DNA of 64,000 nucleotides from Gammaproteobacteria bacterium (GTDB lineage Bacteria; Pseudomonadota; Gammaproteobacteria; UBA4575): NCBI GenBank assembly GCA_028279275.1, contig JANQOB010000016.1, forward strand, positions 28,417-92,416, in the 5' to 3' direction. Made by a program: the position numbers and the translations under genes. Under the pieces are notes generated by a model that was not told where the DNA came from, did no database searches, and worked only from the letters and a program-made list of their open reading frames with translations. Numbering within the stretch: position 1 is the first letter of the stretch; every line of letters starts with the position of its first letter. Of this stretch, positions 29,679 to 40,264 are shown piece by piece.

Positions 29679-30257
29679 ATGTCGAATTCATCAGAAAGTG
29701 AGCTGGTTCTGGCCTCAGGGTCACGTCGTCGCCGAAAACTTCTTGATAAACTTAATATACGTTACAGTGCATTTATTCCAAATGTGGACGAAACATTAAA
29801 TTTTAACGAATCGGCTGTTCCGTATGTTGGGCGCATCGCTTGTCTAAAGGCAAGAACCGTAAATGAATCGTTGAGTAGTAAAAAAATAGTCTTGGCTGCA
29901 GATACCATTGTTTCACTCAATGGAGAAGTGATAGGGAAACCGGAAAATAAGCAACATGCAAAAAAAATCCTAATAAGCTTATCTGCTAAAGAGCATGAAG
30001 TTATTTCAGGAGTATGTTTAAAAAATTCAGATCGAGAATATCAAGCTATTGTGATAACGAAAGTGAAATTTAGGCAACTTAGTAATATAGAGATTAATGC
30101 ATATATAGAAAAGAAGGAACCCTATGATAAAGCTGGAGCGTATGCGATACAGGGAGAAGCGGCGTGCTTTATAGAATATATTTCGGGCAGCTATACAAAT
30201 GTTGTCGGATTACCATTGCTCGAAGTTTATAGGCTACTTAAGCGGGTAAATTTATAG
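29679..30257 (+). CDS. maf: Maf family nucleotide pyrophosphatase
   Basis: 192 residues. N-terminal LASGSRRRRKLL, AADTIVSLNGEVIGKPENKQHA and the YAIQGEAA block are family hallmarks. Maf enzymes hydrolyse dTTP, UTP or modified nucleoside triphosphates to the monophosphates, removing unwanted nucleotides. The YhdE type is suggested by the usual maf-rng neighbourhood. rng begins 30 bases downstream, probably in the same transcript. Confidence 0.95.
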   Translation: MSNSSESELVLASGSRRRRKLLDKLNIRYSAFIPNVDETLNFNESAVPYVGRIACLKARTVNESLSSKKIVLAADTIVSLNGEVIGKPENKQHAKKILISLSAKEHEVISGVCLKNSDREYQAIVITKVKFRQLSNIEINAYIEKKEPYDKAGAYAIQGEAACFIEYISGSYTNVVGLPLLEVYRLLKRVNL

Positions 30258-30287
30258 TTTTATAGTTGCGTCTAGGTACAATTAAGC

Positions 30288-31793
30288 ATGAGTGAAGAAA
30301 TTTTAATCAATGTTACTCCGCAAGAGACAAGGGTCGCGGTTGTTGAAAATGGCGTACTACAGGAAGTTCAAATCGAACGTGTAAGTAAGCAAGGCTTAGT
30401 CGGGAATATCTTTAAAGGATGTGTCAGTAGAGTGATGCCAGGAATGGATGCAGCTTTTGTAGATATAGGTTTATCAAAAGCAGCATTTATACATAGTTCT
30501 GATGTCGCATATTTGCCAAAAAGTTCACGCAGCCCGCAAACAGAAGCAAATTCTCCAGATGAAACTATTTTGCAGTCTTTCAATGAGAATATAACTAGCC
30601 TACTTCATGAAGGTCAGCAATTACTTGTCCAGGTCGTTAAAGATCAGCTGGGTACTAAAGGAGCCCGTTTAACAACAAATATAACTGTACCCTCACGTTA
30701 TATGGTGTTGTTGCCTTACTCAAATGATGTGCGTATTTCTACTCGTATTGAAGACGAAGAAGAGCGAGAACGTTTAATCGTAACTACACAAAATCTTTTA
30801 AAAGAATTTGATGCGAATTGTGGATGTATTTTACGAACAGCTGCAGAAGGTATTGGTGAAGCAGAATTAAGGCGCGACTTAAAATTTTTAATTAATCTTT
30901 GGGCTACTATTGTTGAAAAAGTAAAACAGTCTTCCTCAGTAGATGAGGTATATTCGGATTTACCTCTTGCAGTTCGCACCCTTAGGGATTTATCTGTTGA
31001 CGATATTGAAGAGGTTCGTATTGACTCTCGTATAAGTTTTGAAATGGTTAAAGAATTCGCGGAAAAACTTGTTCCCGAATTGTCAACGCGAATAAAACGC
31101 TATTCAGGAAGCCGTCCTATATTTGATCTTTATTCTATAGAGGATGAATTGCAAAAAGCTTTGCATAGAAAAGTAGCTCTAAAATCTGGCGGATATTTGA
31201 TATTCGATCAAACTGAGGCAATGACTACGATTGATATCAACACTGGTGGGTTTGTTGGGCATCGAAATTTAGAGGAAACCATTTACAAAACCAACTTAGA
31301 AGCTGCACAAGCTATCGCTAGACAACTACGTTTACGAAATTTGGGCGGTATCATTATTATAGATTTTATCGATATGGAAGATGATGAGCATAAGCGGCAA
31401 GTGATGCGTGTGTTTGAGAAATCTTTAGATAAAGATCGTGCAAAAAGTCAGGTTTGTGAAGTGTCACCACTTGGATTAGTTGAAATGACACGCAAACGCA
31501 CCCGTGAAAGCTTAGAGCATGTACTTTGTGAGTCTTGTTTTACTTGTTCCGGCCGAGGTTATATTAAAACTGCTGAAACCATCTGTTTTGAGCTATTTCG
31601 CGAAATAATGCGTGAAGCCAGACAATATGAAACGAACGAATTACTTGTTTTGGCGTCTCAAACAGTAGTGGATTTATTATTAGATGAGGAGTCAGCTAGT
31701 CTTGCGGAATTGGAAGATTATATTGGCAAAACTATTAAATTGCAGGTGGAATCATTATATTCCCAAGAGCAATTTGATGTGGTACCGCTATGA
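30288..31793 (+). CDS. rng: Ribonuclease G
   Basis: 501 residues. An N-terminal S1-like domain (GNIFKGCVSRVMPGMDAAFVD) precedes the DNase I-like catalytic core with two acidic segments, TIDINTGGF and DFIDMEDDEH, that hold the magnesium-binding aspartates. The zinc-link CESCFTCSGRG and the C-terminal SLYSQEQFDVV complete the protein. The absence of a long disordered tail separates it from RNase E. It processes the 5' end of 16S rRNA and turns over mRNA. Confidence 0.97.
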   Translation: MSEEILINVTPQETRVAVVENGVLQEVQIERVSKQGLVGNIFKGCVSRVMPGMDAAFVDIGLSKAAFIHSSDVAYLPKSSRSPQTEANSPDETILQSFNENITSLLHEGQQLLVQVVKDQLGTKGARLTTNITVPSRYMVLLPYSNDVRISTRIEDEEERERLIVTTQNLLKEFDANCGCILRTAAEGIGEAELRRDLKFLINLWATIVEKVKQSSSVDEVYSDLPLAVRTLRDLSVDDIEEVRIDSRISFEMVKEFAEKLVPELSTRIKRYSGSRPIFDLYSIEDELQKALHRKVALKSGGYLIFDQTEAMTTIDINTGGFVGHRNLEETIYKTNLEAAQAIARQLRLRNLGGIIIIDFIDMEDDEHKRQVMRVFEKSLDKDRAKSQVCEVSPLGLVEMTRKRTRESLEHVLCESCFTCSGRGYIKTAETICFELFREIMREARQYETNELLVLASQTVVDLLLDEESASLAELEDYIGKTIKLQVESLYSQEQFDVVPL

Positions 31794-31805
31794 TTAGTTA
31801 ATATT

Positions 31806-34800
31806 ATGCTGCGTAAATTTCTCTTTGGGGCTTGGTATCTGTTTTTTGCATTATTAATGCTGCTTGCATTTACTATTAGTGTCGCGCGCGGTTATCCAAG
31901 CTTATATCAAAAATATTTGCCTGTAATTCAAGAAAATATTTCTTCGCTTGTAGGCAAGCCCGTACATGCGGATTCAATTCGTATTGACTGGTATGGAATT
32001 ACTCCATTTATTTCAACAAATAATTTGTCTATTTATGAAGATGAAAGTCAATACGACTTACTCTTAAATGCTGAAAAAGCAACAATATCGTTAGATATAT
32101 ATAAGAGTTTATTACAAAAAAAAGTAGTTTTTAAAGAATTAACGCTTATTGATAGTAATCTCGATTTGTTAAGGACTGCTGACGAAAAAATAATATTAAA
32201 TGGAATAGATATTAGCGAACGATTAGCACAACGCAAAAAATTAGACCAAAAAAATAAACTTATTATAAACTTGCTGGATAGTACAATTTCTATTGAAGAT
32301 GAGGTTAAACAGTTAAATTTCTTTTTTGATAGAGTGGATATTTCGCTCGGTTTTTCGGATGAATACTTTAATATAACGTCTGAATTTATATTGCCTGAAA
32401 CTTTAGGTAAATCTCTCGTCATTATTGCTGATATTCGTGATCTAGATAAAGGTTTAAAGAATATCAAGGGCGAACTTTATGCTGATGGGAAAAATATTAA
32501 TCTTGAACTGATAAATGACTTTTTTCCTAAGTCTAAGCTAGGTGTTAAGAAAGGGAATTCTGATTTTCAAATTTGGGGAGACTTCAGCTCTTTAACACAA
32601 CGTTCGTTGACAGGTAGGTTTAGTTTGCGTGATCTAGTTTATCGCGATGTTGATATACCACTGATGCCAACATTAATAAATAAAGAAATAATTGCTGTAG
32701 ATACGTTTTTTCAATTCAATGGCGATATGAATAATTGGCAGCTCGCATTAAATGATGTAAATATTCAAACCTCCGACCATGTCTGGCCTGGTAAACAGTA
32801 TGAAATAAGCTGTCAAGATTGTGAGCAACAATCATTCATTCTTTCGACAGCCTTGGATTATGTAAATTCTGATCAACTGCTTTCCACCTTGCAACATTTC
32901 CCCTTTATTGCTGAACGGCTAAACCAGGTACTTAGTAAAATTGAAATACATGGTGAGCTACAAGATATTAATCTATTAGCCGAATTTAGTGAGAAAAGAA
33001 TCAATAAATATCAATATCAAGCATCCTTGAAGGAAGTAAATTTTTCAATACCTGAGTACGAATTTTCCGCTTCCGCTATAACAGGTGATGTGACTGGAGA
33101 TCATGGTGCAGGCCAGATCAATTTTGCTACCAAATCAACCGCTATCACTTTAAATGAGTTACTAAATTACCCGATAGAAAATCAAGATATTACTGGAGTT
33201 ATAAAATGGAGACTTGGTAAAAATGATCAGTTGTTTGCTCTGCAAAAGTTAAATATAGAATCAAATGGTATGATTGCTGATGTGCAAGGTCTTGCGCACA
33301 TTGTTGATGGTACACCACATGTAGATATCCAATTGTCAATCCCAGAAGCTGATGCGACTGCAATAAAAAAATATTTACCATATAAACGCATGAATCCAAA
33401 ACTATCAAAATGGCTAAACGAAAGTATATCTGCTGGAGCTATTAAAAATGGAAAGCTACTTATTCAAGGTAACCCGAAAAACTTTCCATTTAAAAACAAG
33501 CGAGGTCGTTTCCAGGTGGTTGCTGAAGTGGAAAAAGGTGTTTTGAACTATCGTAATAACTGGCCAAGCGCAAAAGATATCGTAGCTGATTTTATTATAG
33601 ATGATGATTATTTAGCGCTTAATGCGACACATGGTTCAATACTTGATTCATCTTTGAATTACGTTCGCGCAGAGATTGACGATCTAAAATTACCATTGTT
33701 GGTTATTAATGGTACTGCGATCGGACCTTCTAATAATATTCTGGAATATTTACAGCAGTCCTCATTGCTGTCTGAAAATAGTCAAGTAGTAAAACAATTA
33801 ACAGCAAGCGGAACCACTGAGCTTGATCTGAACATGAAATTTACATTAACTAAAAAATTAGAGAAAAAGCGTTTAGTAAGTGGTGAAATTGAATTTAAAG
33901 ATACTAATATAAATGTAAATGCTTTATCTCTTCCATTTACAAATATAAATGGCAAACTTAAATTTGATCAAAGTGGTGCACAAGGTAAAGGTGTGAAAGC
34001 AAAACTTTATGGCGCGCCAATATTAGTCAGTGCAGAGAAACTGAATGAAGGCCGAACTAAATTATTAATAAGTGGGGATTTAGATCTAGATACCTATTTA
34101 TTTGAAAACTATCGTGACTTGAATAAGTATTTAAAAGGAATCACAGCCGTTACTGCAGAAATTAACATTCCAAAATTAGATAAAAATAGTACAGATAGGT
34201 CCTTAACAGTAGCAGTGGCAAGTGATTTATATGGGGCACAAATTTTATTACCTGATCCATTTCGCAAAGAGCCTAATGATTTACGTAACTTAGCAATACA
34301 TTCAAAACACCAGCAGGATAAAAACAGCGAAATATTTGTTAATTTAAATAGCCAGTCTTTTATGAAAGCCATTCTCGGTAAAGACTCAGGTAATTTATTA
34401 GCGATGAACGTGCACATGGGTAATGAACAATTTATTTTGCCAGAGTCGGGAATTAAAATTTCTGGCCGATTAAAGCATATAAATCTAAACCAATGGCGCG
34501 ATGTATTTTCTTCTAATGAAGAAAATAATATTGAGCTGAATGAAATTGACTTATATATAAATCAAGTGGAATTGGGTAATGTAGAAGTTGATAATGTTGA
34601 TTTTCACACACGCAAAAACGAAAAATTTTGGATTGGTGAAATTCGTTCTTCGGTCGCTAAAGGTGGGTTTGAATATCCCGTAGATTCAGAAAGTGGTAGT
34701 GTAGCAACATTTGATTTTGATTATTTGCGTTTTCCTTCAACAAAGAATGAGTCAGAAGATGAAACCGCAAGTTTTGATCCGCGTTCTTTGCCCGCATTAG

Positions 34801-35732
34801 TAGCCAATACAAAAGAATTTAAATATAAAGATGCAGCTTTTAGTGATGTTAGTCTTAAGACGAAACCGTCAGAACATGGTCTGACCATTGATTCTTTGCA
34901 AGGCAAGGGTAATGATTTGAGTATTTCCTCTAATGGTGCTTGGAATGTAGAGACAGATAATTCACAGACATCTCAACTTCTTATTACTTTACAAACAGAT
35001 AATATACAAAATTCTCTTACTGGTCTGGGGTTTGAAAGTGCTGTTACAGATGGAAGAGGAAGGGTAACAGCGAATTTTAGTTGGCCAAAAGCACCATATC
35101 AATTTTCATTAGCATCTGTTTCTGGAAACGTAAATATTAGGCTCAATGAAGGTGCTATTTCTTCTGTTGAGCCTGGGGGAGCTGGTCGTTTAATTGGTTT
35201 AGTCAATTTAGGGGAAATTTCTAGACGTCTATCGTTAGATTTCACCGATTTCTTTTCTAAAGGTTATACCTTTGAAAAAATACGTGGTGATTTACAGTTT
35301 AAAGATGCGAATGTAACAACTGAAAATTTGAAGGTGAGAGGCCCGTCTGCAGATATCCTTATTCAAGGAAGAACTGGAATTACCGCTAAAGATTATGATC
35401 AAATCGTTACAGTTACACCGCAAGTAAGTGGAGGACTTCCCTGGATTGGTCTGGCTGTAGGTGGGCCATTAGGTGCAGTCGGAGTTATCGTTGGTGAAAG
35501 GATTGCCAAAACCATTGGTGTAGATGTCGATAAAGTCACAGAAGTGAAATACAGCATGACGGGGAGCTGGGAAGATCCTCAATTAGAGCCGATTTCACGG
35601 AAAGTTGCTGAAAATATAACTAACAATCAGGGACAACTATCACCAAACTCTCAACCACAAAATTCTCCTCCAGTTTCTCCTCAGGCTCCAAAGTCACAAT
35701 CAAAAGAAAATATTAGTCCTGAAGCACCGTAG
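31806..35732 (+). CDS. yhdP: AsmA-like envelope protein YhdP
   Basis: 1308 residues. One N-terminal membrane helix (about 9-30) anchors a very long periplasmic repeat-beta-groove chain. The C-terminal AsmA-like portion contains GGAGRLIGLVNLGEISRRL and GLPWIGLAVGGPLGAVGV. YhdP belongs to the inner-membrane bridge proteins (with TamB and YdbH) that carry phospholipid to the outer membrane. A Pro/Gln/Ser-rich tail follows residue 1265. It lies 12 bases after rng, a common arrangement. Confidence 0.93.
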   Translation: MLRKFLFGAWYLFFALLMLLAFTISVARGYPSLYQKYLPVIQENISSLVGKPVHADSIRIDWYGITPFISTNNLSIYEDESQYDLLLNAEKATISLDIYKSLLQKKVVFKELTLIDSNLDLLRTADEKIILNGIDISERLAQRKKLDQKNKLIINLLDSTISIEDEVKQLNFFFDRVDISLGFSDEYFNITSEFILPETLGKSLVIIADIRDLDKGLKNIKGELYADGKNINLELINDFFPKSKLGVKKGNSDFQIWGDFSSLTQRSLTGRFSLRDLVYRDVDIPLMPTLINKEIIAVDTFFQFNGDMNNWQLALNDVNIQTSDHVWPGKQYEISCQDCEQQSFILSTALDYVNSDQLLSTLQHFPFIAERLNQVLSKIEIHGELQDINLLAEFSEKRINKYQYQASLKEVNFSIPEYEFSASAITGDVTGDHGAGQINFATKSTAITLNELLNYPIENQDITGVIKWRLGKNDQLFALQKLNIESNGMIADVQGLAHIVDGTPHVDIQLSIPEADATAIKKYLPYKRMNPKLSKWLNESISAGAIKNGKLLIQGNPKNFPFKNKRGRFQVVAEVEKGVLNYRNNWPSAKDIVADFIIDDDYLALNATHGSILDSSLNYVRAEIDDLKLPLLVINGTAIGPSNNILEYLQQSSLLSENSQVVKQLTASGTTELDLNMKFTLTKKLEKKRLVSGEIEFKDTNINVNALSLPFTNINGKLKFDQSGAQGKGVKAKLYGAPILVSAEKLNEGRTKLLISGDLDLDTYLFENYRDLNKYLKGITAVTAEINIPKLDKNSTDRSLTVAVASDLYGAQILLPDPFRKEPNDLRNLAIHSKHQQDKNSEIFVNLNSQSFMKAILGKDSGNLLAMNVHMGNEQFILPESGIKISGRLKHINLNQWRDVFSSNEENNIELNEIDLYINQVELGNVEVDNVDFHTRKNEKFWIGEIRSSVAKGGFEYPVDSESGSVATFDFDYLRFPSTKNESEDETASFDPRSLPALVANTKEFKYKDAAFSDVSLKTKPSEHGLTIDSLQGKGNDLSISSNGAWNVETDNSQTSQLLITLQTDNIQNSLTGLGFESAVTDGRGRVTANFSWPKAPYQFSLASVSGNVNIRLNEGAISSVEPGGAGRLIGLVNLGEISRRLSLDFTDFFSKGYTFEKIRGDLQFKDANVTTENLKVRGPSADILIQGRTGITAKDYDQIVTVTPQVSGGLPWIGLAVGGPLGAVGVIVGERIAKTIGVDVDKVTEVKYSMTGSWEDPQLEPISRKVAENITNNQGQLSPNSQPQNSPPVSPQAPKSQSKENISPEAP

Positions 35733-35850
35733 TTTTTTCAAAATGAAGATGCAGACAAAGTGTTTGTTTATCTCTACTAGAGTAGAGCCGATTCATGCAA
35801 AGAGTTGCAATAATATAGTTTCATAAAAATCAACAAATTCTGGAATTGAT

Positions 35851-36666
35851 TTGAGCAAAGTTGCCTCTATTCAAATGGCTTCAAGTCCTAATGTAGATGC
35901 CAATCTACATGAGGCGAGTCGCCTGATTACTCAAGCTACTGATGCTGGAGCGGAGTTAATTGTTCTTCCTGAAAACTTTGCCATTATGGGTATAGAAGAA
36001 GAAGACAAAGTTGCAGTTCGAGAACCTCAGGGTGATGGCCCAATACAAAACTTTTTATCTGAACAAGCCAAGCACCATAACGTTTGGATTATTGGGGGTA
36101 CAGTGCCTTTGGTTTGTGCTGATCCGAAGAAAATTCTTGCAGCTTGTTTAGTCTATGACAATAAAGGTAATCTTGTTGAACGCTATGACAAGATACATTT
36201 GTTTGATGTTGATCTTGTTGATACAGGTGAGAAATATAACGAATCTGAAACCATAGAATATGGTGACATAAATTTAAAGGTAGTGGATTCTCCTTTTGGA
36301 AAAATTGGTTTAGCCGTTTGCTATGATTTGCGTTTTCCAGAACTATTTAGAGCATTGTTAGATTTAGGAGCGGAAATTGTAGTTCTGCCAGCAGCTTTTA
36401 CGGCAGTAACTGGTGAAGCTCATTGGGAAAGTTTATTGCGAGCACGAGCAATAGAAAACTTAATATATATTATTGCATCTGCCCAAGGTGGCTATCATAT
36501 AAATGGTCGCGCAACGTTTGGAGATAGCATGATTGTTGACCCTTGGGGTACGATATTAAACCGCATTAAGCATGGTGCAGGGTTCGCAATTGCAGATATA
36601 AATTTGAGTTATTTAGAATCACGTCGAAAAACATTTCCGTGTATAGAACATCGAAGAATGAAATGA
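35851..36666 (+). CDS. Carbon-nitrogen hydrolase, Nit1-like deaminated-glutathione amidase type
   Basis: 271 residues. The nitrilase-superfamily triad is present: Glu in LPENFAIMG near residue 42, Lys in YDKIHLFDVD near 113 and Cys in AVCYDLRFPELFR near 154. The DLRFPELFR sequence and length match the Nit1/YbeM group, which repairs deaminated glutathione. The chosen TTG start at 35851 preserves the conserved N-terminus (KVASIQMAS). It sits between yhdP and tldD, a neighbourhood conserved in many gammaproteobacteria. Confidence 0.92.
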   Translation: MSKVASIQMASSPNVDANLHEASRLITQATDAGAELIVLPENFAIMGIEEEDKVAVREPQGDGPIQNFLSEQAKHHNVWIIGGTVPLVCADPKKILAACLVYDNKGNLVERYDKIHLFDVDLVDTGEKYNESETIEYGDINLKVVDSPFGKIGLAVCYDLRFPELFRALLDLGAEIVVLPAAFTAVTGEAHWESLLRARAIENLIYIIASAQGGYHINGRATFGDSMIVDPWGTILNRIKHGAGFAIADINLSYLESRRKTFPCIEHRRMK

Positions 36667-36699
36667 ATTTATTTACGTAACCCATTTATATTAAATACT

Positions 36700-38142
36700 A
36701 TGCAAAACCCGTTAGAACTTGCAAAAGCAAACATCTTAGAACCTTCCGGTTTAAATGAAACGCATTTATCGCAGGCATTTTCAACTTTATTAAATTCTTC
36801 CGCAGATAGTGGCGACATCTATTTCCAAGTACGTAAACACGAAGCTTGGTCACTAGAGGATGGTATTGTTAAAGACGCTAGTTACAACATTAACCAAGGC
36901 GTAGGTATTCGTGCGATTAAAGATGATAAAACAGGTTTTGCTTATTCGGACGAAATCGTATTACCGGCATTAATAGAATCTTGCAAAGCTGCACGTGCTA
37001 TTGCACGGGGTAACCAAAATGGTCAGGTGAAAGCATGGCAGTCTAATACAGGGAATGAACTCTATTTACCTGATGATCCGACAAACTCACTAACAGAATC
37101 AGACAAAGTTAATTTATTACGTTCGCTTGATGCATTGGCACGCAAACAAGATCCACGTATTAAACAAGTAATGGCATCAATCGCCGGTTCGCATGAAATA
37201 ATTTTGGTTGCCAATAGCGATGGTTCAATAGCGGCAGATGTAAGACCTTTGGTGAGATTAAATGTCTCTGTTATCGTTGAAGATAAAGGCAGGCTGGAAC
37301 AAGGTAGTGCTGGGGGCGGTGGTCGTGTAGCCTACGATTTTTTTACCGAAGAAGATCGTGCTCAGTCTTATGTGCATGAAGCCGTGCGAATGGCCCTGTT
37401 AAATCTTGAAGCGGTTGATGCGCCAGCAGGACAAATGAAAGTAGTATTAGGTCCTGGTTGGCCGGGTGTATTACTTCATGAGGCTATCGGACATGGTTTG
37501 GAAGGTGATTTTACGCGCAAAGGTACTTCAGCATTTAGCGGGCGCATAGGTGAACGTGTAGCAAGTAAAGGAGTTACTGTGGTAGACGATGGTACTCTAG
37601 AAAAACGTAGAGGCTCTTTAAATATTGATGATGAAGGTACTGCTACACAATGCACTACGTTAATTGAGGATGGAATCCTTAAAGCATTTATGCAAGACAA
37701 GTTGAATGCAAAACTTTCGAATGTTGAATCCACGGGAAATGGAAGACGTGAATCTTATTCTCATTTACCCATGCCACGTATGACGAATACCTACATGCTC
37801 GCGGGCGCGTATGATCCTGGTGAAATTATCAGCTCCGTAGACTCCGGTTTTTATGCTGTTAATTTTGGCGGAGGTCAGGTAGATATTACTTCGGGTAAGT
37901 TTGTGTTTTCGGCTTCTGAAGCGTATTTAATTGAAAAAGGTAAAGTTACCAAACCAGTGAAAGGGGCGACCTTGATAGGTGACGGTCCTGATGTGCTCAC
38001 TCGTGTCAGTATGATTGGTAATGATTTAGAGTTAGATCGTGGTGTTGGGACCTGTGGAAAAGAAGGACAAAGTGTTCCGGTAGGAGTAGGTCAGCCTACA
38101 TTACGAATCGATGGCATTACAGTTGGGGGCACAGCTAAATAA
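36700..38142 (+). CDS. tldD: Metalloprotease TldD
   Basis: 480 residues. The active-site helix [11 protein letters not shown] (His260 to His265) is the HExxxH zinc motif of TldD. TldD forms a heterodimeric cytoplasmic protease with TldE/PmbA, encoded 18 bases later, which degrades unfolded peptides and matures peptides such as microcin B17 and, in other species, RiPP precursors. No peptide precursor or modifying enzyme is seen nearby, so a housekeeping role is expected. Confidence 0.97.
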   Translation: MQNPLELAKANILEPSGLNETHLSQAFSTLLNSSADSGDIYFQVRKHEAWSLEDGIVKDASYNINQGVGIRAIKDDKTGFAYSDEIVLPALIESCKAARAIARGNQNGQVKAWQSNTGNELYLPDDPTNSLTESDKVNLLRSLDALARKQDPRIKQVMASIAGSHEIILVANSDGSIAADVRPLVRLNVSVIVEDKGRLEQGSAGGGGRVAYDFFTEEDRAQSYVHEAVRMALLNLEAVDAPAGQMKVVLGPGWPGVLLHEAIGHGLEGDFTRKGTSAFSGRIGERVASKGVTVVDDGTLEKRRGSLNIDDEGTATQCTTLIEDGILKAFMQDKLNAKLSNVESTGNGRRESYSHLPMPRMTNTYMLAGAYDPGEIISSVDSGFYAVNFGGGQVDITSGKFVFSASEAYLIEKGKVTKPVKGATLIGDGPDVLTRVSMIGNDLELDRGVGTCGKEGQSVPVGVGQPTLRIDGITVGGTAK

Positions 38143-38160
38143 AACTGCATAATTAATTGT

Positions 38161-39498
38161 ATGGACATCCAGCCTTCGCCCTATTCAAAAGAAAAACTAG
38201 AAAATTTGGTACAACTATGTTTGTCCGAAGCTAAGCAGTTAGGTGCAAGTAGTGCAGAAGCAAGTATTAATGTTGAGCATGGCTTATCTGTTACTGCGCG
38301 AATGGGTGAAGCAGAAACATTAGAACATCATAATGATCGTGGCTTAGGTGTTACAGTCTATGTGGGGCAAAAGAAAGGTTCGGCAAGCACCACAAATTTC
38401 AAACCAACTTCAATAAAAGAAGCCGTAACGGCAGCGTGCAATATTGCTAGTTTTACTGAAAAAGATAGCTGTGCGGGTTTGGCAGATGCCGATCGTATGG
38501 CAACGAAAGTTGAGGATTTAGATTTGGATCATCCTTGGGGGTTATCACCTGAAGAAGCGCTAGAGATTGCAATCGAATGTGAAAATACTGCAAGAGATGC
38601 AGATAAGATTTCAAATTCAGAAGGTGCATCTTTTAATACGTCCCGAAGTACTACTATTTATGCAAACACACATAATTTTCTAGGCAGCTATACTTCTACG
38701 CGTCATAGCTTGACTTGTATTGTAGTTGCAGAACAAGACGGCAGTATGCAAAGGGATTACTGGTATTCAACTGCGCGAGACCCAAAAAATTTAGAGTCTG
38801 CAATAAGTGTAGGTACAAAAGCAGCGGAGCGAACTGTTAGCCGACTTGGTGCAAGAAAGCTATCTACACAAACTACACCTGTGATATTTGAGGCGAATAT
38901 GGCGCGTTCATTGTTATCACATTTTATCTCCGCTATCAGTGGTGGAGCTTTATATCGTAAAGCTTCGTTTTTGATTGATCATTTAGATAAGAAAGTTTTC
39001 TCTGACCAAATAACTATAAGTGAAGATCCTTTTATTAAAGGTGGTTTGGGAAGCAGTTCATTTGATGCTGAAGGTGTGGCGACTCAAGCACGCACACTTG
39101 TTGATGCAGGAATATTAAAAGGTTATGTGTTAAGTAGTTATTCTGCAAGAAGATTGGGGATGCAATCTACGGGCAATGCAGGAGGAATTCATAACTTAGC
39201 TTTGCAAAAAGGTGAAGATAACTTAGAAGAGCTCATGCAAAAAATGCAAAAAGGTTTACTTGTTACCGAATTAATTGGTCATGGCGTGAATACAGTGACA
39301 GGAGATTATTCTCGTGGGGCAGTCGGCTATTGGATAGAAAATGGTGAAATCCAATACCCTGTAGACGAAATAACTATTGCTGGAAATTTAAAAGAGATGT
39401 ACCAAAAAATTATTGCCGTAGGTAATGATATTGATCAGCGAAGTAATATTGTTACACCTTCGTTGCTCATAGATGATTTGATGGTAGCCGGGAATTAA
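38161..39498 (+). CDS. pmbA: TldE/PmbA subunit of the TldD/E protease
   Basis: 445 residues. It has the same fold as TldD but lacks the HExxxH helix, as expected for the non-catalytic partner. Family blocks include GSASTTNF, GLGSSSFDAEG and the C-terminal ITIAGNLKEM. It pairs with the adjacent tldD product. It converges with the DUF3108 gene across only ten bases, with no hairpin terminator evident. Confidence 0.96.
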   Translation: MDIQPSPYSKEKLENLVQLCLSEAKQLGASSAEASINVEHGLSVTARMGEAETLEHHNDRGLGVTVYVGQKKGSASTTNFKPTSIKEAVTAACNIASFTEKDSCAGLADADRMATKVEDLDLDHPWGLSPEEALEIAIECENTARDADKISNSEGASFNTSRSTTIYANTHNFLGSYTSTRHSLTCIVVAEQDGSMQRDYWYSTARDPKNLESAISVGTKAAERTVSRLGARKLSTQTTPVIFEANMARSLLSHFISAISGGALYRKASFLIDHLDKKVFSDQITISEDPFIKGGLGSSSFDAEGVATQARTLVDAGILKGYVLSSYSARRLGMQSTGNAGGIHNLALQKGEDNLEELMQKMQKGLLVTELIGHGVNTVTGDYSRGAVGYWIENGEIQYPVDEITIAGNLKEMYQKIIAVGNDIDQRSNIVTPSLLIDDLMVAGN

Positions 39499-39508
39499 GC
39501 AAAAAATT

Positions 39509-40264
39509 TTAATTAATAGAAGTACTATCCAACCATTTCACTTCAGTTATTCGAATTGAAATATCTAGTTTCCCGTTCTCATATTTATCTAGTTTAACGG
39601 GTAAATAATTTAGTTTTTCTGCATACCAGCTGTAGTAAGTGGTTTTTTTATCGTTGTCTTTTTTTCGTACAAGTTTATGTGCGTCATATTTGCCCGCCTT
39701 AGTTTCAATAACTTCATTATTTTCTAGTTGATAGGAATACTCCTTTAATTTTCCTTTAGAAATTACAGAATAAAGATTTGTGACTTTTTCTTGATCAGGT
39801 TTTCGCATGAGCAGCAATTGTGCTGAGTAGTTATCAAAGGTGTAATCTTGTAATTCAATCTCATTTTTTCGGTCTTTATATTTGACAACAGCCCTTTTGT
39901 TATCCCAGTCAAAAATGTAATGTTCATTGCGATTTTTATCGCTGTTTTTCATTTCATGTTTAAACTCAATCGTATGATATTGATTGTTAATTAATTTAAG
40001 TACAGCACGATCTGTGACTATTTGATCGCCTAAAAAGAGAGCTGCCATACCTACAGGTTTAGTAATGGACTCGTAAATTAATTCACCATTCACTTTTTTA
40101 AGGCTTACATCCATTTTACCTACCCGCATTGAGCCTTTATGAACATCGTAAATAGCTTCAAACTCAGGTGGTAAGGTGCTGTCATTTAAAATATATGTGG
40201 GGCTGGCTGCAACGGATTGAATCAACAAGACAGAAACAATTACGATAAACAATATCTTCTTCAT
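39509..40264 (-). CDS. DUF3108 periplasmic protein
   Basis: 251 residues. A Sec signal peptide occupies about the first 20 residues (ILFIVIVSVLLIQSVAAS), followed by a beta-rich DUF3108 domain with PEFEAIYDVHKGSMRVG and a repeated TYYSWYAEKLNYLPVKL ending. The function of the family is unknown. Its ATG overlaps the purN stop by four bases, so it is translationally coupled to the purine genes; this purM-purN-DUF3108 order recurs in gammaproteobacteria. Confidence 0.85.
   Translation of the reverse strand: MKKILFIVIVSVLLIQSVAASPTYILNDSTLPPEFEAIYDVHKGSMRVGKMDVSLKKVNGELIYESITKPVGMAALFLGDQIVTDRAVLKLINNQYHTIEFKHEMKNSDKNRNEHYIFDWDNKRAVVKYKDRKNEIELQDYTFDNYSAQLLLMRKPDQEKVTNLYSVISKGKLKEYSYQLENNEVIETKAGKYDAHKLVRKKDNDKKTTYYSWYAEKLNYLPVKLDKYENGKLDISIRITEVKWLDSTSIN

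Noticed and set aside
36700..39498. A RiPP or microcin maturation locus around tldD and pmbA
   Set aside because: Both genes sit in their usual housekeeping neighbourhood, and no precursor peptide, cyclodehydratase or exporter lies beside them.
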